A stretch of 51,288 nucleotides of DNA from JBBKWJ01 sp037968895 (GTDB lineage Bacteria > Actinomycetota > Acidimicrobiia > Acidimicrobiales > SZUA-35). A program made the translations under genes and the position numbers. Location of the stretch: assembly GCA_037968895.1 (NCBI GenBank), contig JBBKWJ010000134.1, positions 1 through 51,288 on the forward strand. The letters run 5' to 3'. Below, in pieces: positions 32,889 to 40,754 of this stretch. How positions within the stretch are numbered: position 1 is the first letter of the stretch; every line of letters begins with the position of its first letter. The notes below the pieces were generated by a model. That model worked only from the letters and a program-made list of their open reading frames with translations, made no database searches and was not told the origin of the DNA.

Positions 32889-33905
32889 ATGTCACTTCCA
32901 GCCACCGGTCGCCAAGTTCATCTCGTTTCTCGCCCTCACGGCGAAGTTACCAACGACAACTTCGCGATCGTTGAGGTCGCTACTCCCGAGCCAGCAGACG
33001 GCGAGGTTGTCGTAGCGAATCGGTTCTTTAGCGTCGACCCATACATGCGGGGCCGCATGAACGACGCCGCTTCATACGCCGCCCCATTCGGCCTAAATGA
33101 ACCACTTGACGGCGGCGCAGTTGGCGAAGTGGTTGCCTCACGTTCAGAAGCCGTTGCGGTTGGTGACTTTGTCGTGCACGGCAAAGGCTGGCGTGAATTC
33201 GCGGTGGTGCCCGCTGCTCAGGTGCTGCCTGCAGCATCGGGAGACTTGCCACTATCGGCGAACCTCGGTGTGCTCGGAATGACGGGGTTCACTGCGTACG
33301 CCGGCTTGCTTTATGTAGCTCGAATGAAGGCAGGCGATGTCGTCTTCGTTTCGGGCGCCGCGGGGGCCGTTGGTTCGATTGTTGGCCAGATGGCAAAGCT
33401 GCGGGGCGCGTCCTCAGTTATCGGGTCGGCGGGAACCGATGAGAAGGTCGCATTCCTCGTCGAGGAGCTCGGCTTCGATGCTGCCTTCAATTACCACGAC
33501 GGCCCGGTCATCGACTCACTTCGCGCCGCTGCCCCTAATGGCATCGATGTCTATTTCGACAACGTCGGAGGAGACCATCTTGAAGCGGCAATCAGCGCCC
33601 TCAATGTGCATGGTCGGGTCGCTCTCTGCGGAATGATCTCGCAATACAACGCAACCGCGCCGACCCCTGGTCCAGCCAACCTTGCGCTCGCGATCGGAAA
33701 GCGGCTGACGCTCGCTGGCTTCCTTGTCGGCGATCACAACAACCTACGACCTGACTTCTTGCGTGAGGCAGGCGGATGGCTCGAGAACGGCGACCTCCAA
33801 CACTGGGAAACCATTGTCGAGGGAATCGAAAACGGTCCCGCGGCCTTCATCGGAATGATGGAAGGCGAAAACACTGGCAAGATGTTGGTCCAAGTCAGCT
33901 CCTAG
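32889..33905 (+). CDS. NADPH-dependent oxidoreductase, zinc-free MDR family (CurA-like)
   Basis: The 338-residue protein is a medium-chain reductase of the leukotriene-B4 dehydrogenase/CurA group, which reduces C=C bonds of enones with NADPH. SVDPYMRGRMND (about 49-60) is the group's signature, GMTGFTAYAGL leads into the nucleotide domain, and the dinucleotide motif is VSGAAGAVGSIVGQMAK. No zinc ligands are present. FDNVGGDHLEAAI and GRVALCGMISQYN are typical of the family. It is 35 bp ahead of the selenoprotein gene, in the same direction. Its natural substrate is unknown. Confidence 0.93.
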   Translation: MSLPATGRQVHLVSRPHGEVTNDNFAIVEVATPEPADGEVVVANRFFSVDPYMRGRMNDAASYAAPFGLNEPLDGGAVGEVVASRSEAVAVGDFVVHGKGWREFAVVPAAQVLPAASGDLPLSANLGVLGMTGFTAYAGLLYVARMKAGDVVFVSGAAGAVGSIVGQMAKLRGASSVIGSAGTDEKVAFLVEELGFDAAFNYHDGPVIDSLRAAAPNGIDVYFDNVGGDHLEAAISALNVHGRVALCGMISQYNATAPTPGPANLALAIGKRLTLAGFLVGDHNNLRPDFLREAGGWLENGDLQHWETIVEGIENGPAAFIGMMEGENTGKMLVQVSS

Positions 33906-33940
33906 CCACGGAATTCCCTGCTACTGAAAGAAGATGACTC

Positions 33941-35017
33941 GTGATAGTTGATTCGCTCACCATCGATGCCAGCACATTCGCTTCTGAGACCGGGTGGGAA
34001 GCAAAGCCAGAGGGGATGTGCAAAGGACCAGAGTGTGTCTTGCTTCCCGAAGGCGCTCGAACCGGCGACGGCTGCCTCAACCTCGACGTCGTCGCCGAAC
34101 GGCTGCGCATGCCCCTCGTCGAAGATGCCGACTCTGGCGTTTGGGCGGTTGGTCCCCGCGGTGATGGTCCAGCGCTCGAGAGCGCACTCGCTCCCGAACT
34201 GACGCTGCCCGACGCCAACGGCAATCCCTTCTCGCTTTCAAGCCTTCATGGGCGCAAGGTCTTACTCGTCGCATGGGCGAGCTGGTGAGGCTGTAGAAAC
34301 CACTTGCCCGTGTGGCAAGACCTTCACGCACAACTTGAGTCAAAGGGTGTGACAGTTGTGACTGTGGCGCTCGACGTAAACACGAATGATGCCCTGCCTT
34401 GGATCGAGGCTGCGGCTCCTACTCATCCTTCGTTGATCGACAACGGGCACGTGACCGACAAGCTGTTTGGCTTCGACAACGTCCCGATGGCCGTTTGGAT
34501 TGATGAGACTGGTCGCCTGGTTCGCCCAGCCGAGCAAGCCTCTATAGAGCCGAGCAAACCGCTGCCGACGTTGCCAGACGAAGCTCCTGAGCGGCTTCAT
34601 AAGACGTTCGCCGAACTTGCGCTCTTTCGTGGCGACGCCGAGGGGTATTTGGCTGCCATCTTGGATTGGGCCGAACACGGCGCCGAAAGCAAGTTTGCGC
34701 TCAGCGAGGCCGAGGTCGTCACTCGCACAGGCGAACGGCCCCCAGAGCACGCAAGGGCCGCGGCATGTTTTGAACTTGGCCAGTGGCACTGGGCCAACGG
34801 TCGCCCCGATGCCGCAGTGCCGTGGTGGCGCGAAGCCCATCGACTTCAGCCTGAGAATTGGACCTACAAGCGGCAAGCGTGGACCTTCGTAACAACCCAA
34901 GAGGGCCAGCCACCCGACCTGCTCCAGGGTCCGAACGACGTGTATGAGGGCAATTGGCTCGACGATCTGATCGCCCAGGGTGGGGGAGCCACCTACTACA
35001 CACCGCCGGACCTTTAA
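33941..35017 (+). CDS. Probable selenoprotein: thioredoxin-fold (TlpA/redoxin-like) with in-frame TGA
   Basis: The reading frame from GTG 33941 to 35017 is continuous except for one TGA at 34286-34288 (codon 116). The protein reads LLVAWASW-U-GCRNHLPVW, which is the place of the active-site cysteine of TlpA/AhpC-type thioredoxin folds; Cys118 would be the partner. The fold continues in the same frame after the TGA (VTVVTVALDVN, the cis-proline loop DNVPMAVWID), so nothing is shifted. Residues before it (about 80-115) form the first strands; the N-terminal 75 residues, with two CxxxxC-like cysteines, are unknown. The C-terminal 150 residues look TPR-like (ARAAACFELGQWHWANGRPDAAVPWWREAHRLQPENW). 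A SECIS-like hairpin follows the TGA. Selenocysteine machinery is not in the window. Confidence 0.82.
34286..34323 (+). promoter_or_regulatory. Bacterial SECIS-like element
   Basis: Immediately after the in-frame TGA, CTTGCC (34303-34308) and GGCAAG (34314-34319) form a perfect 6-bp stem with the loop CGTGT; GAA/TTC below may pair across an internal loop. The apical loop starts 20 nt after the TGA and has G in its second position. Both agree with what is known for bacterial SECIS elements, which lie within the coding region about 16-37 nt behind the UGA. Confidence 0.7.
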
Positions 35018-35055
35018 GGGCTCAAGCGACAGGCAAGCAAGCCGATCTGGCTGAG

Positions 35056-36015
35056 CTAGTTGGCCTCGGTCGACCGAACGAATGGAGTGCCGAGGGCCGA
35101 CGGCCCGTGCACCTTACTCGCCATGGCCAAAGCCACAAGCGTGACGATGTAGGGGAGGGCGATGAAGAATTCGAACGGGATTGCCGAGTCGAGCCCCTGA
35201 AAGCGGAACTGAAGGGCATCGAGTGTCCCGAAGAAGATGGCCCCGACCACAATGAGTCCTGGCTTCCAACGGCCGAAGATGACCAGCGCTAATGCCACCC
35301 AGCCACGGCCAGCCGTGATATTCGAGTTGAAGAAGCCAAGCTGTCCAACGACTAAGAACGCTCCGCCTAGTCCAGCGAGTCCTGCACCGATGGTGGTGGC
35401 GACGATCCGTACTCGATTGACCGGGTGCCCCGCGGCGTCTGCCGATTCTGGAGCTTCGCCCGCGGCGTCGAGCACGATCCCGAAGTAGCTGCGCCGCAGC
35501 CAGAGGGCGATGCCGAGCACGAGGGCCGCACCAACATACGCGACCTGGTTTTGCTCAAAGAGTGGTTCGCCGATGAGCGGAATGTCGCGCAACACCGGAA
35601 TGCTCCACACCGCCGGGTCGGGCGAGCGAGGCTTGATCGGTAACGAGCCGTATACCTCGGTGTTGAGGAACGAAGTAATCGCAAGGCCGAGCAAGGTCAC
35701 GCTCAGGCCAGCAACGACCTGGTCAACACGGAGTCCAACAACGAGCACCGCAAAGCCGAGGCCGACCAGCGCGCCAGCGACGAATCCGCCGATAAGCCCC
35801 ATCCAGAGTGATCCGGTCTCGACCGCCGTGGCGAAGCCTGCGAAGGCGCCACAGATCATCGTGCCTTCGAGACCAAGATTTAGTACCCCAGCCCGTTCGG
35901 TGATCATCTCGCCGATGGCAGCGGTTGCGACGGGAATAGAAAGGCGAATTCCGGATGCGAGCACCGCAGTCCAGAAGGTAACCGTCACAAAATCTGCCTG
36001 GAAGGCGTAGATCAT
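35056..36015 (-). CDS. ABC transporter permease, BMP/nucleoside type (second permease)
   Basis: The 319-residue membrane protein is a permease of the branched-chain amino acid/ribose class used by BMP-type nucleoside importers. IGEMITERAGVLNLGLEGTMICGAF (about 35-59) is the family's hallmark, and about eight to nine hydrophobic segments follow. GRGWVALALVIFGRWKP is the EAA-like coupling loop. The start overlaps the stop of the other permease by 4 bp. It is the last gene of the four-gene importer operon that starts at 39642. Confidence 0.93.
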   Translation of the reverse strand: MIYAFQADFVTVTFWTAVLASGIRLSIPVATAAIGEMITERAGVLNLGLEGTMICGAFAGFATAVETGSLWMGLIGGFVAGALVGLGFAVLVVGLRVDQVVAGLSVTLLGLAITSFLNTEVYGSLPIKPRSPDPAVWSIPVLRDIPLIGEPLFEQNQVAYVGAALVLGIALWLRRSYFGIVLDAAGEAPESADAAGHPVNRVRIVATTIGAGLAGLGGAFLVVGQLGFFNSNITAGRGWVALALVIFGRWKPGLIVVGAIFFGTLDALQFRFQGLDSAIPFEFFIALPYIVTLVALAMASKVHGPSALGTPFVRSTEAN

Positions 36016-37094
36016 CGAGACCCCATTCCCTTGAGCCGGCCCCGAGCGGCCCGTTCGGCAAGTGCATTGCCGGTGATGACGCAGATAACAATGAGCGCTT
36101 GGACTGATTGCATCAGCGTGACGGGAAGACCTGTGCGGCGCTGCGCCGCCTCAGCCCCGACGAGCAAGGCAGACAGCCCGATGGCTGAGAAGAACACGCC
36201 GACGGGTTTGTTGCGACCAAGAATCGCCACGATGATCGCTGTGAACCCAAAGCCGGTCGAGGTTCCACCCGCGACCCTGATCTGCTCACCGGCGAGCATG
36301 ACGTAGCCTGCGACGCCGGCAAACGCTCCGCCGATGACGAGGATGCCAAGGGCGACGACGTCGCCACGGGACTCGTTGGCGTACACGGTGGTTCGGTTTG
36401 CGCCATGGGCTCGCACAATGAAGCCGAATCGGGTCTTCTTTAAGAGCCAAGCGATTGCGGGGACGCATGCGACCGCCAGGATGATGCCGATGTGAGTGTC
36501 GATCCAGGGCAAGTCGGGAAGCTCTGCGCTACCAATGACGCGGCTCTGTGGGAGCACGCTGGCTGGGTCTTTCAGCGGAACTCGGACAACCCAGTTAAGG
36601 AGCGGCACGGCCGTGAATACGAGAAGGAGCGTGGCGATGACATCGTTGACGCCGAACCGGGTGTGGAGAATGCCAGCAAGCGCGGCCCAGAACATTCCGC
36701 CGATGGCTCCAAGGATGATGCCGACAAGGATGGCGAGCGGTGCTGGAAGATCGACGTAACCAAGCACGGCGATTGCAGCAACCGCGCCAGCGATGAGCTG
36801 GCCCTCGGCTCCAATGTTCCACACGCCGGCTCGGAAACCGATGGCAAGGCCGAGGCTGATGAGCAGAAGGGGAGTGGCTCGGCTGAGCGTGTCGCGCCAA
36901 CCGGTTCGTTTGAAGAGTGATTCAGTGATGACGGTTCGATAGACGCTGATCGGGTTTTCGCCAGCCCAAGCAATCAGGGCGCCTCCGATGGCCAGCGCGG
37001 CGAGGATCGAGAGCGCGGTCGGCGCTGCGTTGCGGAGCACCTTGGTCCATTCCACCGTCGGTGTCGTCGGTGTTGCGGCCGAGGTGCTGGTCAT
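36012..37094 (-). CDS. ABC transporter permease, BMP/nucleoside type (first permease)
   Basis: The 360-residue membrane protein is the first permease of the BMP-type importer. A first helix (about 24-45) is followed by a periplasmic region with a NPISVYRTVITESLFK segment, then ATPLLLISLGLAIGFRAGVWNIGAEGQLIAGA, which is the conserved core of this family. GGTSTGFGFTAIIVAILGRNKP is the coupling loop. Both ends overlap the neighbouring genes by 4 bp, which shows tight translational coupling of all importer subunits. Confidence 0.93.
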   Translation of the reverse strand: MTSTSAATPTTPTVEWTKVLRNAAPTALSILAALAIGGALIAWAGENPISVYRTVITESLFKRTGWRDTLSRATPLLLISLGLAIGFRAGVWNIGAEGQLIAGAVAAIAVLGYVDLPAPLAILVGIILGAIGGMFWAALAGILHTRFGVNDVIATLLLVFTAVPLLNWVVRVPLKDPASVLPQSRVIGSAELPDLPWIDTHIGIILAVACVPAIAWLLKKTRFGFIVRAHGANRTTVYANESRGDVVALGILVIGGAFAGVAGYVMLAGEQIRVAGGTSTGFGFTAIIVAILGRNKPVGVFFSAIGLSALLVGAEAAQRRTGLPVTLMQSVQALIVICVITGNALAERAARGRLKGMGSR

Positions 37095-38581
37095 ACGCCA
37101 CCCGCCATAATCAGTCCTATTTGGGCACGATCGAATGGTCGGGCGAGCGGGCCGAACACACGGCCGTCAGAGACGACAACAAGTCGGTCGGCCGTTTCGA
37201 GAAGCTCATCAAGATCGGCCGACACCCAGACGACGGCGCCACCTTGTCCTGCAAAGTCGATAAGGCGTTGCTTGAGCTGGTTTGCTGCTCCCGGATCGAG
37301 CCCCCTGGTCGGCTGGCAGGCGAGGACTAGCTTGGTGTTCTCTTCGAACTCACGGGCGGCGACCAGCTTCTGTGCATTTCCACCAGAGAGCGACTTGGCG
37401 GTGTGGTGGGGGGCTCCCTTGACCGCCCATTCAGCCATAACCTTCGGGGCATCGACCACAGCCCTATCGAGTCGCCATGGGGTCCGCCCAATCAGCAGAT
37501 TCTCGTCGCAGCGCATCGGACCGACGAGGGCCCTGGCATACCGGTCAGATGGCAGATATGCGAACCCGGCCGCGATGCGTGCTCTTGGGTGAAGGCCGAC
37601 CAGATTGGTGCCGCCAAGGGTTGCCGAGCCAAAGTCGGCTTTCAGCAGGCCAGCAAGTGCGAGCTCAAGCTCAACCTGGCCGTTACCGTCGACTCCGGCG
37701 ACGCCAAGGATCTCATTTTCATAGACGTGCAGCGTGGCGGACTTGAGCTGGCCTGCATAGAGATCGGTGATGGTGAGGACCTCGGCGCCCGGCTCCGTTT
37801 CTTGTCGGGCTATGGCGGGGACCTCGCTGCCAACCATCTCGGCGGCAAGACTCTCGGGGGTGTGATTACCGACGGGAGAAGCGGGACTAACCACAACGCC
37901 GGCCCGCAACACCACGACCCGATCGGCGGCCGCGACAACCTCGCGGAGCCGGTGGGTAATGAGGACAACAGCACGATTCTGCTCGTGCGCAAGCTTCTTG
38001 ACTACATCAAGGAGTGCGGTTGCTTCTTCGTCGGTGAGCACGGCGGTCGGCTCGTCAAGAAGTAAGACCTCGGGGTCGGCGTCGAGGGCTCGGAGTAGCT
38101 CGAGTCGTTGTTGTTCGCCGACAGATCGTTCGCCAACCGGGCCGTCGAGTTCGATGCTGAAGCCAAGATCATCGGCCAGCGCTTGGAGTTGTGAGGCGGC
38201 TTGTTTGCGAGTGCAGCGACGGTCGCGTTTGGCGCGGAAGAGAAGAATGATTTCGGCCGGCGTCATCGTCGGAACCAGAGCGAAGTGCTGGTGGACTAGG
38301 GCGATACCAGCGGTGACTGCTTCGGCCGGTGACTTGGGGTGGAATGGCTCGCCGTGGCGAAGAACCGAACCAGATGTCGGTGTGTCGAGGCCCCCGATGA
38401 TCCGCATGAGCGTCGTCTTGCCCGCTCCGTTCTCGCCCAAAACGGCCAGGACTTCGCCTCTGCGAATCTCTAGGTCGATGTTGTCGAGCGCAACAACGTC
38501 GCCAAAAACGCGGGAGACCCCAACGATTTCGATCGCTGGGGCCTCCCCTTCTGAACTCACTGAAGCGTGAGCAGTGCTCAC
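37091..38581 (-). CDS. ABC importer ATPase with two nucleotide-binding domains (BMP type)
   Basis: The 496-residue ATPase has tandem nucleotide-binding domains like RbsA/MglA and the YufO/NupO type. Domain 1 has Walker A GENGAGKTTLMR, the signature SVGEQQRLELLRAL and Walker B VLLLDEPTAVLTDEE. Domain 2 has the usual degenerate Walker A (GVDGNGQVE), the signature SLSGGNAQKLVAAREF and an unusual Walker B end (LACQPTRGLDPGA). It powers uptake through the two permeases at 35056-37094. It overlaps the neighbours at both ends by 4 bp. Confidence 0.94.
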   Translation of the reverse strand: MSTAHASVSSEGEAPAIEIVGVSRVFGDVVALDNIDLEIRRGEVLAVLGENGAGKTTLMRIIGGLDTPTSGSVLRHGEPFHPKSPAEAVTAGIALVHQHFALVPTMTPAEIILLFRAKRDRRCTRKQAASQLQALADDLGFSIELDGPVGERSVGEQQRLELLRALDADPEVLLLDEPTAVLTDEEATALLDVVKKLAHEQNRAVVLITHRLREVVAAADRVVVLRAGVVVSPASPVGNHTPESLAAEMVGSEVPAIARQETEPGAEVLTITDLYAGQLKSATLHVYENEILGVAGVDGNGQVELELALAGLLKADFGSATLGGTNLVGLHPRARIAAGFAYLPSDRYARALVGPMRCDENLLIGRTPWRLDRAVVDAPKVMAEWAVKGAPHHTAKSLSGGNAQKLVAAREFEENTKLVLACQPTRGLDPGAANQLKQRLIDFAGQGGAVVWVSADLDELLETADRLVVVSDGRVFGPLARPFDRAQIGLIMAGGV

Positions 38582-39642
38582 TCGGCGATGAACGGCACTT
38601 CGAACGTGCCGGCGATAATCTCCGCCAGACGCTCGTCGTAGGCAGCCATCGCTTCGGCGGAGACGCGGTCGGCGAGGGCAGGATTGATCTCGACGAGGAG
38701 CCCGAGGTCAGCGACGCCAACTCGGTATTCCTTAGCCGGTGTAAACGTGCCGGCGTTGATGTCTTCAATCATTGGACGAAGGAGCTCGGCGGTGTCCCAC
38801 ACCATCGATGCAAGGACGTTGTCTGGGGCCAGCCCGGACATGTCACCGACGTAGCCAGTGGCGAGAAGATCGCGCTCACGGGCGAGTTCGATCTGGCCGA
38901 GGACGGGTCCTTCACCACATGCGGCGAAGACATCGGCGCCCTGATCGGCGGCCGCTGCTGCGGCTTCTTTGCCGATGGTGACATCGATCCAGTCGCCGGT
39001 GTATGTCGTGATGCCGGTTGCCTCTGGGTTGATTTCTTGGGCTCCAAGATAGAACGCCTCAACGAGTGAATGGCAGGCCGGGATATCAAAGCCGCCAGCC
39101 CCACCGAGCACGCCGGTGGTGCTTGCGCCGCCAGCCAGAATGCCCATCAGGTAGTACGCCTCGTGGAACGGTTGGGCGTAGTCAGCGACGTTGCCTTCTT
39201 GGCCGCCGATTCCGCCGCCCCATGCGAACGCGGTGTCAGGGAAGTCGGCAGCTACTGCCTTGGCGGTGTCGCCATAGCCGAATGAGTGGGCGATGATGAG
39301 GTCGAAGCCATCTTCGGCATAGCCGCGGATCGAACGCTCGGCATCGCCCTCAGGGACGAGTTCGGTGAACTGCAGCTCAGCGATGAGTCCTTCGGCCTTA
39401 AGCGCTTCTGCACCGGCGTACATCTGCTGGTTCCACGACACGTCGTTTATCTCGCCTGGCAGGATCAGTGCCACCTTGATTCCAGCGTCACTCGACGCGG
39501 TGTCACCGCTGTCGCCGCCAGTTGTTGTATCGCTTTCTCCAGTCGCCGCTTCGTCGCTGCCGCACGCAGCTGCGATCAACGCGAACGAGGTCAGTAGGGC
39601 AAATAGCAATCGCCATGATTTGAACTTCAAGGGAAACTCCAT
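38578..39642 (-). CDS. BMP-family substrate-binding lipoprotein
   Basis: The 354-residue protein is the extracytoplasmic binding lipoprotein of the importer. It has a lipoprotein signal peptide with lipobox LIAAAC and Cys27, then an acidic Ser/Thr/Gly-rich linker (about 28-55). The BMP (PnrA/BmpA) domain follows: VALILPGEINDVSWNQQMYAGAEALKAEG and DLIIAHSFGYGDTAKAVAADFPDTAFAW. Family members bind nucleosides, purines or autoinducer-like molecules. ATG 39642 gives a normal signal peptide; AGGAG is only 2 bp away, so TTG 39630 could be used instead. The operon is divergent from the NdmCDE-like genes, which suggests uptake of their substrate. Confidence 0.92.
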   Translation of the reverse strand: MEFPLKFKSWRLLFALLTSFALIAAACGSDEAATGESDTTTGGDSGDTASSDAGIKVALILPGEINDVSWNQQMYAGAEALKAEGLIAELQFTELVPEGDAERSIRGYAEDGFDLIIAHSFGYGDTAKAVAADFPDTAFAWGGGIGGQEGNVADYAQPFHEAYYLMGILAGGASTTGVLGGAGGFDIPACHSLVEAFYLGAQEINPEATGITTYTGDWIDVTIGKEAAAAAADQGADVFAACGEGPVLGQIELARERDLLATGYVGDMSGLAPDNVLASMVWDTAELLRPMIEDINAGTFTPAKEYRVGVADLGLLVEINPALADRVSAEAMAAYDERLAEIIAGTFEVPFIAE

Positions 39643-39684
39643 CTCTCCTGGCCGTTCGGCCAACACAGGCCGCACTCTAAGGGC

Positions 39685-39710
39685 GCAACCGTTCGCGGGC
39701 AAACGGTTGC
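39685..39710. promoter_or_regulatory. 9-bp inverted repeat in BMP/oxygenase divergent region
   Basis: GCAACCGTT (39685-39693) and AACGGTTGC (39702-39710) are perfect reverse complements with an 8-bp G+C-rich spacer. The dyad lies 43-68 bp upstream of the BMP lipoprotein start and 162 bp before the oxygenase gene, a likely operator for the importer. No regulator gene is adjacent. The rest of the 229-bp gap holds a GGAGG ribosome binding site for GTG 39872 and several GTTGT repeats, but no gene. Confidence 0.5.
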
Positions 39711-39871
39711 AACACGCTGTTCACACAACTACAGAAAGTGGTTGTACGACCGCGGCGACAAAAGGACCTTCGCCTGTGGTCTGCAGCATGTTCTCTGCTA
39801 CTAATTGATGGTCACGGCAGTGGCCCAACCAGCGTTGCTGCTGTTGCACAATCGTTGTTGGAGGACCCTCT

Positions 39872-40735
39872 GTGAGCGCAATTGCCACTACGTGCGATGA
39901 CCCGGTCGTATTGAATCTTTGGCACCCACTTGGTGCGATGGCCGAGAAGGTCAAAGATGTTGACTGCCAGACGATGTTGCTGGGCGAGAGCGTCACCTAC
40001 ACCATTCCGGCCGACGGTACGCCCCGCGTGCGTGCGGCCGACGGACGAGAGCTACCGACGCGTCTCGACTTCGGATATCTCTGGACTTCACTCGGCGAAC
40101 CGCCAGAGAAGCTCTTCGAGATTCCTGAATTTGATGAGCCAGACCGACGAAGCCTCAACGCGTGCAGCATTATGGTCGCGACATCGGCACCTCGAGCCGT
40201 TGAGAACTTCCTCGATATGGGGCACTTTCCGTACATCCATACCGACTATCTCGGTGTTGAGCCCCATACCGAGGTCGTTGAGTACGACGTCGATATCTCC
40301 GACGGCGAAATATGGGCGACCGAATGCAAGTTCTATCAACCGAGAGCCTCGGCGAGCGCTGGTGGCGGCCAGATGACCGACTACACCTACCGCGTGCCCC
40401 ATCCCTACTGCGTTATTCTCTACAAGACGGTGCCGACCGATACGAGCCGGCGCGACGTCATAGCGCTGTTCCTTCAGCCAATGACGCAAGAGAGAGTGGT
40501 GGCCCACAACTTCCTCTGCATGATCGACGATTCCAATGACGACACCGGGCTGAAATGGTTTCAACAGGTGATCTTTAGCCAAGACAAACCGATCCTCGAG
40601 AATCAGAATCCGAGGCGGCTACCGCTCGACCCGAGGGCCGAGACTCCGATTCGGGCTGATAAGAGCGCAATCGTGTACCGCCGGTGGCTACGCGATCTTG
40701 GGATGACCTACTCGGTTCTTCCCGCCGCGAGCTGA
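39872..40735 (+). CDS. ndmC: Rieske-less non-haem iron oxygenase subunit, NdmC-like
   Basis: The 287-residue protein is the catalytic half of a Rieske-type oxygenase. The iron site is present: Asp115 (bridge), His118 and His123 in NFLDMGHFPYIHTDYLG, and probably Asp238 in FSQDKPILENQNP. The N-terminal 80 residues still resemble the edges of a Rieske domain (NLWHPLGAMAE, LLGESVTYTI) but lack both CxH and CxxH motifs, so no [2Fe-2S] cluster can be bound. NdmC, the 7-methylxanthine N7-demethylase subunit of Pseudomonas, has the same build and size (about 280 residues) and borrows the Rieske centre of NdmD. GTG 39872 has GGAGG 7 bp upstream. The real substrate is unproven. Confidence 0.85.
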   Translation: MSAIATTCDDPVVLNLWHPLGAMAEKVKDVDCQTMLLGESVTYTIPADGTPRVRAADGRELPTRLDFGYLWTSLGEPPEKLFEIPEFDEPDRRSLNACSIMVATSAPRAVENFLDMGHFPYIHTDYLGVEPHTEVVEYDVDISDGEIWATECKFYQPRASASAGGGQMTDYTYRVPHPYCVILYKTVPTDTSRRDVIALFLQPMTQERVVAHNFLCMIDDSNDDTGLKWFQQVIFSQDKPILENQNPRRLPLDPRAETPIRADKSAIVYRRWLRDLGMTYSVLPAAS

Positions 40736-40754
40736 GAGCGAGGGCACCTGCATT

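Noticed and set aside
33941..34288. Two separate short genes, or a pseudogene with a nonsense mutation, at the thioredoxin-fold locus
   Set aside because: Both parts share one frame, the join falls exactly at the active-site residue, the second part has no ribosome binding site or suitable start, and a SECIS-like hairpin follows; read-through as Sec explains all of this better.
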